Under the pieces are notes generated by a model that did not search any database, had not been told where the DNA came from, and saw only the letters and a program-made list of their open reading frames with translations. Shown in pieces: positions 1 through 8,691 of a stretch of DNA of 64,000 nucleotides. Position numbers and translations under genes: made by a program. The number at the start of each line of letters is the position of its first letter. The first letter of the stretch is position 1. Location of the stretch: positions 62,001 to 126,000 of the forward strand of contig NZ_VOHA01000011.1 in the NCBI RefSeq assembly GCF_007859315.1, given 5' to 3'. This DNA comes from Reyranella sp. CPCC 100927 (GTDB lineage: Bacteria; Pseudomonadota; Alphaproteobacteria; Reyranellales; Reyranellaceae).

Positions 1-25
1 AGGTCCCCTCCGCCCCTTCGGGGCA

Positions 26-47
26 CCTCCCCACTCTCGTGGGGAGG
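26..47. terminator. Hairpin 3' of the GMC oxidoreductase gene
   Basis: A 9-bp perfect stem (CCTCCCCAC / GTGGGGAGG, loop TCTC) lies directly beyond the TAA of the minus-strand gene. No T-run follows, so it may be a repeat of the CTCCCC type rather than a classical terminator. Similar hairpins recur near 36.4 kb. Confidence 0.45.
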
Positions 48-51
48 AAAT

Positions 52-1656
52 TTACGCAGCGTCGGCGCGGGCCATGTCGGCGCATTTCTCGCCGATCATG
101 ATGCAGGCGGCGTTGGTGTTGCCCGACACCACCTGCGGCATCACCGAGGCGTCGGCCACCCGCAGGCCATCGATGCCGCGCACGCGCAGGCGCTCGTCGA
201 CCACGGCCATCGTGTCGTTGGCCGGACCCATCTTGCAGGTGCCGGCGGGATGATAGATCGACCCGCCGTTGCCACGCAGAAAGTCCAGCCACTCAACGTC
301 GCTCTGCACCTTGGGGCCGGGCAGCAGTTCCTCGGCGATCCAGTCCTTCAGCGCCGGCTGCTGCGCGATGCGGCGCACGGCCTTCAGGCCATCGATCGCG
401 GCGCGGCGGTCGGCCGCGTCCGCCAGGTAGTTGGCCACCATCGCGGGGTACTGGCGCGCATCGGCCGAGCGCAGGGTCAGGCGGCCGCGGCTCTGCGGGC
501 GCGACTGGTTCATCGTTACCGTGAAGCCGGGGAAGTCGTGCAGGCTCGTGCCCATCTTGTCGGTCGAGAACGGGATGAAGTGCAGCTGGATGTCGGGGTC
601 CTCCAGCTCAGGCCGCGTGCGCAGGAACACGCCGACCAGCCCGGCACCCACGGTCAAAAGGCCGCGCCTTCCGAACGCATAGTCCAGCCCCATCTTCATC
701 TTGCCGAACAGGCTGCCGGCCGCCTCGTTCATCGTGCCCGGCTTGGCGCAGCGATAGAGCTGGCGGCACTGGTAGTGGTCGTGAAGGTTCTCACCCACGC
801 CCGGCAGGTGACGCCGCACCGCGATGCCGGTCTCGGCCAGATGCTCGGCCGGGCCTATGCCCGAAAGCATGAGCAGCTGCGGCGAGTTGATGGCGCCGCC
901 GCACAGGATGACCTCGCGCCCGGCCTTGGCCGTCTCGACGCGATCGCCCACGCGGTAGCGCACGCCGGTGGCGCGGCCATCCTCGATCTCTATCTTTTCG
1001 GTCAGTGCGTCGGTGAGGATGCGCAGGTTGGCGCGCCCGCGCGCCGGCTGCAGGTAGGCACGGGCGCTGGAGCACCGCCGGCCGCCCTGCGTCGTGAGCT
1101 GGTAGTAGCCAACGCCCTCCTGCTTGTGCCCGTTGAAATCGTCGTTGCGCGGGTAGCCGGCCTGGACGGCAGCCTCGAGGTAGGCGTCCGACAGCGCATT
1201 GCGCCAGCGCATGTCGTCGACACCCAACCCGCCCTCGCCGCCATGGAGGTCATCGCCGCCGCGCACGTTGCGCTCGGCCTTCTTGAAGTATGGCAGCACG
1301 TCGTCGAAGCCCCAGCCGGCATTGCCGAGCTGGCGCCAGTAGTTGAAGTCCGACGGGATGCCGCGAATGTAGATCAGGCCGTTGATCGAACTGGAACCGC
1401 CCAGCGTCTTGCCGCGCGGCCAGTAGATCTTGCGATCGCCGAGGTGCGGTTCGGGCTCGGTCTCGTACTTCCAGTTCACCTTCTCGTCGAGAAAGGTGCG
1501 GGCGTAGCCGATCGGGATGTGGATCCACATATGGTTGTCGGCCGGCCCGGCTTCGAGCAGAAGCACCTTGTGCCGCGTGTCCGCGCTCAGCCGAGCCGCC
1601 ACGGCGCAGCCCGCCGAGCCGGCACCGACAACGATGTAGTCGTAGCTATCCGCCAC
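52..1656 (-). CDS. GMC-family FAD oxidoreductase (choline/alcohol dehydrogenase type)
   Basis: This is a flavin-dependent alcohol oxidoreductase of the glucose-methanol-choline family, which oxidises an alcohol to an aldehyde or further. The N-terminus has the Rossmann FAD motif GAGSAG. GMC signature 1 is seen in RGKTLGGSSSINGLIYIRG near residue 85, and signature 2 in GAINSPQLLMLSGIGP near residue 255. The C-terminus has YHPAGTCKMG and VSGNTNAACIMIGEKCADM, which carry the catalytic His/Asn region. The start is taken as GTG at 1656 because AGGAGA sits 5 nt upstream and the ADSYDYIVVGAG N-terminus is normal for the family. An ATG 36 bases further up has no ribosome site. Length (534 aa) is typical. 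The substrate cannot be read from sequence; choline dehydrogenase BetA is possible, but no bet genes are adjacent. Confidence 0.9.
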   Translation of the reverse strand: MADSYDYIVVGAGSAGCAVAARLSADTRHKVLLLEAGPADNHMWIHIPIGYARTFLDEKVNWKYETEPEPHLGDRKIYWPRGKTLGGSSSINGLIYIRGIPSDFNYWRQLGNAGWGFDDVLPYFKKAERNVRGGDDLHGGEGGLGVDDMRWRNALSDAYLEAAVQAGYPRNDDFNGHKQEGVGYYQLTTQGGRRCSSARAYLQPARGRANLRILTDALTEKIEIEDGRATGVRYRVGDRVETAKAGREVILCGGAINSPQLLMLSGIGPAEHLAETGIAVRRHLPGVGENLHDHYQCRQLYRCAKPGTMNEAAGSLFGKMKMGLDYAFGRRGLLTVGAGLVGVFLRTRPELEDPDIQLHFIPFSTDKMGTSLHDFPGFTVTMNQSRPQSRGRLTLRSADARQYPAMVANYLADAADRRAAIDGLKAVRRIAQQPALKDWIAEELLPGPKVQSDVEWLDFLRGNGGSIYHPAGTCKMGPANDTMAVVDERLRVRGIDGLRVADASVMPQVVSGNTNAACIMIGEKCADMARADAA

Positions 1657-1806
1657 CCGTCTCTCCTTTGCGGCGCCGCGCGAACACACCATGCTAAGGC
1701 GCCATGCGCCGCCCGACGAGGCGTCTCGCTGCGATCGTATCGCATGGCGGCAGGCCGCTCCCTGCGGCTTGCAACGCCGGCATAGTAGCGCGCTGCGCGC
1801 ACTTAT

Positions 1807-4026
1807 CTAGGCGGGCGTGAGCAGTTCCGCGAGGCTTTGGCGGCGATTGCGCTGGAGGACGTCGTCGATCGGCTGAACCGCCGTGCCGCGGACCAGGGCA
1901 ACGATGCGCCGCGGATCACCATGGGCGACAAAGCGACCGTCAGGCGCCAGCGCGATGGAGTCGTATTCGTCGCCGAACAAGGTTGCCGCCAGCTGGCCGC
2001 TCTGGATGTTCCACAGCCGCACCGTCTTGTCGCGGCCTCCGGTTGCCAGGAACCGTCCGTTCGGCAGGAACGTAATCGATGTCACGCCATCCTCGTGCCC
2101 GTCGAGTGCCAGCAACCGCAGACCCGTTGTCGTATCCCAGAGATATACCGAGCCGCCGTTGTCGCCTGTCGCCGCCACGCGACCATCGGCGGAGAAAGCG
2201 ACGGCGATGACGATGGCGGCATGCCCTGTCAGGGTGTGACGTTTCGTGCCCGACACGGCGTCCCACAGAATGGCGGTCTTGGACCAGCCGCCGGTGAGCA
2301 GCCCCTTGCCGTCGCTCGAGAGCGCGAGCGTACTGACGCCGAGTTCATCCGCCGCGATGGTACGAACGGTCTTGCCTGACGCGGCATCCCATATCACGAC
2401 GGTCGCCTTGTCACCGGCCGATACAAGCCGCTGTCCGTCGCCGGAGGTCACGACGGCATAGACCGCGTTGGTATGATCATCGAAGCTGCGCAGCAGGGCG
2501 CCCGACGTTGCGTCCCACAGCTTCATGGTCCTGTCCTCGCTGCCCGATACGATGCGCCGGCCGTCGGCCGAGACGGCGACGGATATGACCGGCCCCCGGT
2601 GGCCTTTGAAGCTGCGTACCGTCCGGCCGGTGTCGATCTCGCGCAGGATCAAGACATCGGCACCGCCCGGTGCCCTGTAGTCGCGGGGCGGTGCACCCTC
2701 ACCCGTCAAGACCAACCTGCCATCGGGGAAAATCGCCGTCGCGTTGACGTCATGGCTGGAGTCGTCCCCCAGGCGCCGACGGATCGTACCGCTGGTCAGG
2801 TCCCACACCAGCGCGCCATGCGGCTGGGCCGAGACCAGAGCACCACCGTCCGGCGTAACGGCAATGGACCGCACGTCGCCACCCCGTGGCGGCGTGACAC
2901 TGTCCACGACCACGCCGGTATCCCGGTGCCATTGCGTGAAAGACCCGAACCGACCGACGGCGAGTACGCCCCGCCGGTTCGGCAGGAAGGCCACGGCTTC
3001 GGCATCCCAGTTCTCGCGGTAGGCCCCTGGATTGAACTGGGCGAACCGACGGATCCGTTCGCCCGTGGCGACATCCCACATCTGCAGCACCAGCTTCGAG
3101 TACTCGTCGGCGGTGAGCAAATACTGCCCGTCGGACGAGAAAGCCGCCGTGCCGGCACGATCGGCGGGGGTACTGAAGCGGCGCCTGATATCACCGCTGG
3201 CGACGTCCCACAGCGTCATCGTCCGCGACGTGAACAGGCTTTGGCCATCCGGCGAAAAGACGATGTCCGAGAATACGGCGCTGACGCCCTCGGCGGCGTA
3301 GGCTGGCAGGTCGCGCAGCACCTTGCCGCTCGCCAGATCCCACAGTGTCAGCATCCTCTCGCCGGCCGACGCCGCGATCTTGCCGTCGGGGGAAACGGCG
3401 ACCGCCAAGGTGGCGCCATCATGCCCCTCCAGGCGCCGCACCAGCGTGGCGCTGGTCGTGTCGAACAGCTCCACGGCCACGCTGTGTCCGATCTGCGCCT
3501 TGCTCCCGGCCAGGACATGACGACCGTCCGGCGTCACCGCAATCGACACGATGTCCTGCTCCGCGGTCGCGAAGCGACGCATCGCGGCGCCGCTCTCGAC
3601 ATCCCACAGCACCATCGTCTTGCCGCGATCGCCCGACACCAGGTGCCGTGAATCGCCGGAAAATGCGACCGACAGGATCGCAGTGTCATGACCGCGCATC
3701 GTGCGCAGGAGTCTGCCTGTTTCGGCGTCCCACAGCTTCACCACATGCTCATCGCTGCTGCCGGTCGCCACCAGCCGATTGTCGGGCGATATGCGTATGG
3801 CGCGGATCGGCCCGGGCACCTGGTCACGATCGTTGTGGCCGATCTGAAGCACCGTACGGAGGGCCGCACCATCCGCTGCGACCGGCGGCGCGGCCAATGC
3901 CGCGCCCGTTCGCCCCATACCGGGAAGTGCCAGTGCGGGTACTGCCGCCAGGGCGAGCAGAAGCCGCCGTCGGTGATGGTCGATCCTATCGGTCATCCCG
4001 ACACCCGTTCGCGGCGCTTTCGGCAT
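1807..4026 (-). CDS. Exported WD40-repeat beta-propeller protein with Tat-like signal
   Basis: A 739-residue protein made almost wholly of WD40 repeats. Many blades end in LWD or similar (VKLWDAETG, MVLWDVESG, LTLWDLASG, VRLWNIQSG) at roughly 40-residue spacing, so about 13-14 blades, enough for two seven-bladed propellers, are present. The N-terminus has RRRLLLALAAVPALALPG, a twin-arginine-like signal followed by an Ala-rich cleavage region, so export to the periplasm is likely. The ATG at 4026 has GAGGAA 3-5 nt upstream and is preferred over an internal Met at residue 11. WD40 propellers are usually binding scaffolds, and no enzymatic domain is visible. It stands alone, convergent with nothing obviously related, and its partner is unknown. 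Confidence 0.85.
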   Translation of the reverse strand: MPKAPRTGVGMTDRIDHHRRRLLLALAAVPALALPGMGRTGAALAAPPVAADGAALRTVLQIGHNDRDQVPGPIRAIRISPDNRLVATGSSDEHVVKLWDAETGRLLRTMRGHDTAILSVAFSGDSRHLVSGDRGKTMVLWDVESGAAMRRFATAEQDIVSIAVTPDGRHVLAGSKAQIGHSVAVELFDTTSATLVRRLEGHDGATLAVAVSPDGKIAASAGERMLTLWDLASGKVLRDLPAYAAEGVSAVFSDIVFSPDGQSLFTSRTMTLWDVASGDIRRRFSTPADRAGTAAFSSDGQYLLTADEYSKLVLQMWDVATGERIRRFAQFNPGAYRENWDAEAVAFLPNRRGVLAVGRFGSFTQWHRDTGVVVDSVTPPRGGDVRSIAVTPDGGALVSAQPHGALVWDLTSGTIRRRLGDDSSHDVNATAIFPDGRLVLTGEGAPPRDYRAPGGADVLILREIDTGRTVRSFKGHRGPVISVAVSADGRRIVSGSEDRTMKLWDATSGALLRSFDDHTNAVYAVVTSGDGQRLVSAGDKATVVIWDAASGKTVRTIAADELGVSTLALSSDGKGLLTGGWSKTAILWDAVSGTKRHTLTGHAAIVIAVAFSADGRVAATGDNGGSVYLWDTTTGLRLLALDGHEDGVTSITFLPNGRFLATGGRDKTVRLWNIQSGQLAATLFGDEYDSIALAPDGRFVAHGDPRRIVALVRGTAVQPIDDVLQRNRRQSLAELLTPA

Positions 4027-4227
4027 TCATTCCTCGCAGGGACGACAGCGCCACATCATCAGGGAAATTCGCGTCGAAACTGCGGCGGACGGTTGGCCGG
4101 CGGCCGATCGGTCATGTCGGATGCCGCCGCGTTGGGCCGCGCAATCTCGCATCGCGGCACGCTGTCATTGCTTTGACCACAAAGCTCCACTAGCCGGGAA
4201 AGACGACAACCAGCGTGGAGCTCGACA

Positions 4228-4461
4228 ATGGCCCTGATTTCCTGCCCCGAATGTGCACGCCAGATCTCCGACAAGGCAATCGTCTGCGTCGGATGTGGCG
4301 TTCCACTGAAGGCAGAGGGATCACGCTGGACGTTCGGGAAAGTCGCCGGCACCTGGGTGCTCGCCTCCACGGCCGACACCCTCATCCGCGGCGTGGTGTT
4401 CATCGTGGCCGCCGCCGTCGTGGCGGTGGTCGCGCTTCTCGTGTCCGGACGACACGGCTGA
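4228..4461 (+). CDS. Small zinc-ribbon membrane protein
   Basis: A 77-residue protein. The N-terminus has two Cys pairs (CPECA at residues 6-10 and CVGCG about 14 residues later), forming a zinc ribbon of the kind annotated as DUF-type or zinc-ribbon domains. The C-terminus (VVFIVAAAVVAVVALLV) is a single transmembrane helix. The layout suggests a cytoplasmic zinc-binding head anchored in the inner membrane. Function is unknown. It lies between two minus-strand genes and is divergent from the WD40 gene. Confidence 0.7.
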   Translation: MALISCPECARQISDKAIVCVGCGVPLKAEGSRWTFGKVAGTWVLASTADTLIRGVVFIVAAAVVAVVALLVSGRHG

Positions 4462-4489
4462 ACCGTACGACGTCAGCGCGGCGCGGGCT

Positions 4490-6358
4490 CTACAGCCTGG
4501 ACAGGTGGTAACCCAGCAGCTCGCCCAGCCGGCTGCGACCGATGGGTTCGCGGTAGGCGCGCTGGATGAACGATACATCCATGTTGCTGTTGCCTTCGAC
4601 CACCATCGGACCGTCGGTGGTGAGCGCCAGGTCCCAGCCGATGACGATGCGGCGGCGAAACACGCGATGGGCGCGCAGCGCGAGTTCGCGCAACGCCGGC
4701 CATTGTTCGATCCGCCGCCCCAGCACCGGCGCGCCGGTCACGGGATGCGAGTCGTACCAGGCAAGGCAGGTTTCGGGATCATCACCCGTCAGCCAACCCA
4801 GGTCGCCGGTCTCGACATCGATGGCGGCACCGTATTCCGCGTCGGGGCGCGTATCCCAGTCAGGCTCGATCTTGGCGAGGATGCGCAGCATCGCGTGCGT
4901 CACCTCGGGCGCACCGTCGCGATCGAGGCAGGTCACGGCGCGGATGACCATCAGCGAGTCCTTGGCAAGGTCGGCCAGGTCAGGATGGTTGTAGAGGCGT
5001 GGCTGGAGGATGACGGGCACCGTCTTCGTGCCCACCATCGTCAATGATTGCCGGCGCATGTCGTCGACGATCTCATCCAAGGAGAGCAGCCGTCCCTGCC
5101 GATCGACATAGTCGAACGGCGCAACACGGTGAAACTGGCCGGTCTTCTTCGTGCCGCGCCCCCGCATCAACTTGGCGAACAGGTCGCGATCGAAGGCGGT
5201 GATGTCATCGCGCCACGATACCTGGCCATCGATCGCCGTCAGCAGAATCGGCGGCGTCGCAATACCGGCGGCGGCACAGGCAGCACCGAAAGCCGCCTTG
5301 TCGGTGAGGTCGTGCGCGATGGTGTCATCGCGCGGCTGCAAGGCGTTCAATGCGGCGAACAGGCCGTTCTTGGTCTCACGCCGGGTCAGATAGTACGCGG
5401 CGCGGGCGCGGCCGTCGGGACGATAGAGCTCGAACAAATAGTAACTGACGGCGTCGATGCCCTGCAGAACACCCATGCGCAGCAGATCGGCGAACTGGCG
5501 CATCAACGGCGTTCCCACCGCTTGCCGCACGCGTGGCCCGATCCGACTGCCGAACAGGATCACCATACCCACGGCCTCGACCTGCCGCAGGACGGGACGA
5601 TGCAGGATATCGAAGCGCGTCGGATAGCGCGCCACACGAAACAGGCGCAGATCGGAGAACAGCGCGCGCGCCACGGCGCCGATCGCCACCGGCGTCAGCG
5701 CCGGCGCCGGCAAGGCACCCGCGGCCCTGAAGACCGGCGCCGACACGTCGAGGAGCCGCCGGACGACGGCTGCCGGCGTATCCGCGGCCAGGCTGCTGAA
5801 GAGCAGCGCCGACAGGATGCACAGCAGGCCCAGCAACGACGTGTAATCCTGACAGATATCGAGGAGATCGTCCGACAGCGGGATGACACTCTCCGCAACC
5901 TTCAGCCCGACGGACACCAGCATGAGGGCGAGGCCTACCCGCCCCCAGAAGCGAACGCGCGAGCGGCTGGCACGCAGCTGCGTGCACTGATGAAAGCAGA
6001 ACCCCGCGATCAGCCACGGCGGGATCTCGGCCCAGTTCCGGTCGACCGGCGTGAGCGCGTAGCCGCCGAACCAGTCGGCCGTCACACTGACGGTGATGAA
6101 GGCGATCCCAATCGCAGCGAACAACCATCCTGTGCGCAGCGCTGAATCGGGCCAATGGCGGTAGAGCTGTACTGCCGTCAGCACCAGGCCACCCATCACG
6201 ACAATACTGACACAGACTTCAGTTGGAGAATCGACTCGCCATTTCGAATGACCGATCCCGATCTGCACCAGCAGCGAGACCAGCGCGTAAAGAGTGGCGA
6301 GCGCGAGGATCGCCTGCGGATGGATCCGCTGGTCCAGGGACAACGAGCGAGGTTTCAT
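4490..6358 (-). CDS. Membrane protein with C-terminal sugar-transfer-type ATP-grasp domain
   Basis: The first 220 or so residues contain about six hydrophobic segments, for example ILALATLYALVSLLVQIGIG and LLGLLCILSALLFSSLAA. The remaining 400 form a soluble domain. Its end, GWDLALTTDGPMVVEGNSNM, matches the metal- and ATP-binding end of ATP-grasp enzymes of the sugar-transfer-associated type (PF14397). These bind ATP and typically ligate or phosphorylate through an acyl-phosphate; family members occur beside polysaccharide genes. Here no polysaccharide genes are adjacent, so the substrate is unknown. The fusion to a multi-span membrane region is notable. The ATG at 6358 has no strong ribosome site, but no better start is seen. 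Confidence 0.7.
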   Translation of the reverse strand: MKPRSLSLDQRIHPQAILALATLYALVSLLVQIGIGHSKWRVDSPTEVCVSIVVMGGLVLTAVQLYRHWPDSALRTGWLFAAIGIAFITVSVTADWFGGYALTPVDRNWAEIPPWLIAGFCFHQCTQLRASRSRVRFWGRVGLALMLVSVGLKVAESVIPLSDDLLDICQDYTSLLGLLCILSALLFSSLAADTPAAVVRRLLDVSAPVFRAAGALPAPALTPVAIGAVARALFSDLRLFRVARYPTRFDILHRPVLRQVEAVGMVILFGSRIGPRVRQAVGTPLMRQFADLLRMGVLQGIDAVSYYLFELYRPDGRARAAYYLTRRETKNGLFAALNALQPRDDTIAHDLTDKAAFGAACAAAGIATPPILLTAIDGQVSWRDDITAFDRDLFAKLMRGRGTKKTGQFHRVAPFDYVDRQGRLLSLDEIVDDMRRQSLTMVGTKTVPVILQPRLYNHPDLADLAKDSLMVIRAVTCLDRDGAPEVTHAMLRILAKIEPDWDTRPDAEYGAAIDVETGDLGWLTGDDPETCLAWYDSHPVTGAPVLGRRIEQWPALRELALRAHRVFRRRIVIGWDLALTTDGPMVVEGNSNMDVSFIQRAYREPIGRSRLGELLGYHLSRL

Positions 6359-6535
6359 GGAAAGAGCTTCCGGCTAGGGGCCGCCTGCTATATGGGCTGC
6401 CGGCCTTACAAGCAACTGATGGCGATACCTTTGGCGCGTCTCAGGTGACCGCGCCGTCATCGCCATGAACCGCTCACCTGATCGTGTTTTCCGCGAGTGG
6501 CTACTAGCGCATCCAGCAGACGGTTTGCCTCCCGA

Positions 6536-6549
6536 TTGACACAAATCAA
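6536..6549 (+). promoter_or_regulatory. FNR/FixK-type operator
   Basis: TTGACACAAATCAA fits the TTGAY-N4-RTCAA form bound by FNR/FixK/Anr regulators. It lies 86 nt upstream of the 98-aa ORF. In the other direction it is 178 nt from the ATP-grasp start. Oxygen-linked control of the small gene is an inference. No CRP/FNR regulator gene lies in the window. Confidence 0.5.
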
Positions 6550-6634
6550 GCATCACGTTCTGCAATGGCATCCCGAGAAATGCTCCGGCATCGGACAGCC
6601 AGCATGATCCCGGGGAACATCGAGGATCAGTACC

Positions 6635-6931
6635 ATGATCAGAACACACGACCACACCCTTGGTGACCTCAACAAGCTGGATGCGCGCATCGAGTTCAGA
6701 ATCCGCGAGTTCCGGGAGCGAGGCGAATTCTCGAACATCGACGATACATACCTGGACGACCTGGAGAAGAAACGCAGCAAGGCGCGTCAGCGGCTGGACG
6801 CGGCAGTCCAGCGCGGCAACATCATCACGATCCTCGGGGCCGAAATACGACGCGAACTGCTTGCCATTCTGGACGAGGTGACTCGTTTCATCGAACGACT
6901 TGAAGCGACGTCGATGAAAAGACCGAACTGA
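6635..6931 (+). CDS. Small charged coiled-coil protein (hypothetical)
   Basis: A 98-residue, highly charged, Cys-free protein predicted to be largely helical, with heptad-like stretches such as DLNKLDARIEFRIREF and YLDDLEKKRSKARQRLDAA. The middle part loosely resembles the YdcH/DUF465 short coiled-coil family, but the match is weak. The ATG at 6635 is preceded by GAGGAT about 8 nt upstream. A good FNR/FixK-type box lies upstream, so expression under low oxygen is plausible. Function is not known. Confidence 0.6.
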   Translation: MIRTHDHTLGDLNKLDARIEFRIREFRERGEFSNIDDTYLDDLEKKRSKARQRLDAAVQRGNIITILGAEIRRELLAILDEVTRFIERLEATSMKRPN

Positions 6932-7119
6932 GGTGTGTGGGTATATCGATCGATCCCGCCGTGGGGGTTTGACGCCTCGCCACAGGTGACTGTAAATCGT
7001 GCCTGACAACAAGGGAGTATCGCGTTGGCGCGGCCGGCACGTTCACCTGACAGCACGATCGCCTCTGCCCCTGCACCTCGGTACGTCTCACACGATCGGC
7101 CTGCGCGCAGCGCCGCACC

Positions 7120-8358
7120 GTGACTGCCTATCGCATCGCCGTGGTCGGCTGCGGTGTCGGCGGCATGGCCGTCGCCACCCTGCTGGCAGAGGCCGGCCAT
7201 GACGTCACGGTCTATGAGCGCTTCGCGGAGCCGCGCCCGCTGGGCGCCGGCCTGTTGTTGCAGCCGACCGGACTGAAGGTCCTGCACCGGCTGGGCATCG
7301 AAACCGCGGCGCTCGAGGCGGGCGCGCGGATCGCCGGCATCGACGGGCGCACCACGCGGGGCCGCCAGGTATTGCACCTGGCCTACAGCGATCTCGATGC
7401 GCGGCTGCACGGACTGGGCATTCATCGCGGTGCGCTGTTTCGCCTGCTGTTCGACCGCCTGAAGCGCTCGCCCGCGACGCTGGTAACGGCGTCCGAGGTG
7501 GCCGCCATCGCAACGACGGCCACGCAGGCGACGCTGCGCTTCACCAACCGTACCGCGCCGGTGTCGGTCGACCTGGCGCTGGTGGCGGACGGTGCGCACT
7601 CCGCATTGCGCACGCAGTTCGGCATCCCACATCGCGCGCCGGTCTATCCCTGGGGCTGCCTATGGGTGACCTTGCCCGATCCGCAGGCGCGATTCGCCGG
7701 AGTGCTGCACCAGCGCTTTGCGGACAGCCGCGTGATGGTCGGCGCATTGCCGGTCGGTCGCCGACCGGATGATCCCGCCGGCACACCCTGCATCACCGTG
7801 TTCTGGAGCCTGCCGGCACGCCATATCGATGCGGCGCGCACGGCCGGCATCGCGGCGCTGAAGGCCAATATCGGGCGCCACTGGCCCGATCTCGCCGAGC
7901 CCCTGGCCGACCTGCGCGACATGGAGCAGGTTGCGGGCGCCACCTACCGCCACGTCGCCATGCCGCGCTGGTCGCGTGATCGGGTCGCCTTTCTCGGCGA
8001 CTGCGCGCACGGCACATCTCCCCAGCTGGGCCAGGGCGCCAACATGGCGCTGCTCGATGCGGCCACGCTGGCGAGCGCGTTGGCGCAAACCAACGACATC
8101 GCGAGCGGCCTTGCCATGGCTGAAGCCGCCCGCCAGGGTCCGACGCGCTTCTACCGTCAGGCCAGCCATCTGCTGACCCCCTTCTATCAGTCGCACCTGA
8201 TGCCGCTGGGTTGGCTGCGCGATCTCAGCTTCGGCACGCTCTGCACGCTGGCGCCGACGCGCAACATGATGCTCTCGACCTTGGCCGGCGTGCGCCGCAG
8301 CTGGTGGCACACATTCGACCTCGACGCCGATGGACGGCCCGACCTGCCGCTGGTGTAG
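7120..8358 (+). CDS. FAD-dependent monooxygenase (aromatic hydroxylase type)
   Basis: A 412-residue flavoprotein monooxygenase of the UbiH/salicylate-hydroxylase group (PF01494), which uses NAD(P)H and O2 to hydroxylate a substrate. The GxGxxG FAD motif is VVGCGVGGMAVATLL at residues 8-22, followed by the acidic end of the second strand (VTVYER). The second FAD-binding GD motif is FLGDCAHGTSPQLGQGANM near residue 292. The start is GTG at 7120, giving TAYRIAVVGCG. It is a stand-alone gene with no neighbouring ring-cleavage genes, so the substrate is open. Confidence 0.85.
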   Translation: MTAYRIAVVGCGVGGMAVATLLAEAGHDVTVYERFAEPRPLGAGLLLQPTGLKVLHRLGIETAALEAGARIAGIDGRTTRGRQVLHLAYSDLDARLHGLGIHRGALFRLLFDRLKRSPATLVTASEVAAIATTATQATLRFTNRTAPVSVDLALVADGAHSALRTQFGIPHRAPVYPWGCLWVTLPDPQARFAGVLHQRFADSRVMVGALPVGRRPDDPAGTPCITVFWSLPARHIDAARTAGIAALKANIGRHWPDLAEPLADLRDMEQVAGATYRHVAMPRWSRDRVAFLGDCAHGTSPQLGQGANMALLDAATLASALAQTNDIASGLAMAEAARQGPTRFYRQASHLLTPFYQSHLMPLGWLRDLSFGTLCTLAPTRNMMLSTLAGVRRSWWHTFDLDADGRPDLPLV

Positions 8359-8373
8359 CCCGCACGCCGGCTG

Positions 8374-8691
8374 CTATCGGCCGTCGGCACCCGGAACATA
8401 GATCAGGCGGCCGTCGGGCAGGCGGTACGTGATGCCGACCCGCACACCCTGCCCTTCGCCGATCTGGCCACTGGATTGGTAGCGCGTCAGTTCCTTGCCG
8501 TCCTTGACCGTGATGCGCATATCCGGCGCGCCCGGGTTCTCGACCGTCACCACCTTGCTGGCGCTGAACGGGTTGAGGGGGTTGTTCACGATGGCGACCA
8601 TCAGGATGGCAATCACGACCAGAAAGAGGTCGATCAGGTTGACGACGGAGAGGACCGGATCGTCGGCATCATCATCGGCCAGGAACCGCAT
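8374..8691 (-). CDS. DUF2149 membrane protein, HmuV-like channel partner
   Basis: A 105-residue protein with one transmembrane helix near the N-terminus (VNLIDLFLVVIAILMVAIV) and a periplasmic-looking tail ending in a beta-rich region (LPDGRLIYVPGADGR). The topology and the acidic residue in the helix region resemble ExbD/TolR, the plug partner of ExbB/TolQ channels. The sequence fits the DUF2149 family, which accompanies CobN-like proteins and is called HmuV in Bacteroidetes haem loci. Its ATG overlaps the stop of the ExbB-like gene (TGATG), so translation is coupled. It is the last gene of the operon starting at 14981. Confidence 0.75.
   Translation of the reverse strand: MRFLADDDADDPVLSVVNLIDLFLVVIAILMVAIVNNPLNPFSASKVVTVENPGAPDMRITVKDGKELTRYQSSGQIGEGQGVRVGITYRLPDGRLIYVPGADGR

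Noticed and set aside
250-1785. Long plus-strand reading frame opposite the GMC oxidoreductase
   Set aside because: High GC leaves antisense frames open; no recognised motifs, while the minus strand has full GMC signatures.
5048-6145. Plus-strand frame opposite the ATP-grasp gene
   Set aside because: Arg/Gln-rich product without domains; typical antisense frame in GC-rich DNA.
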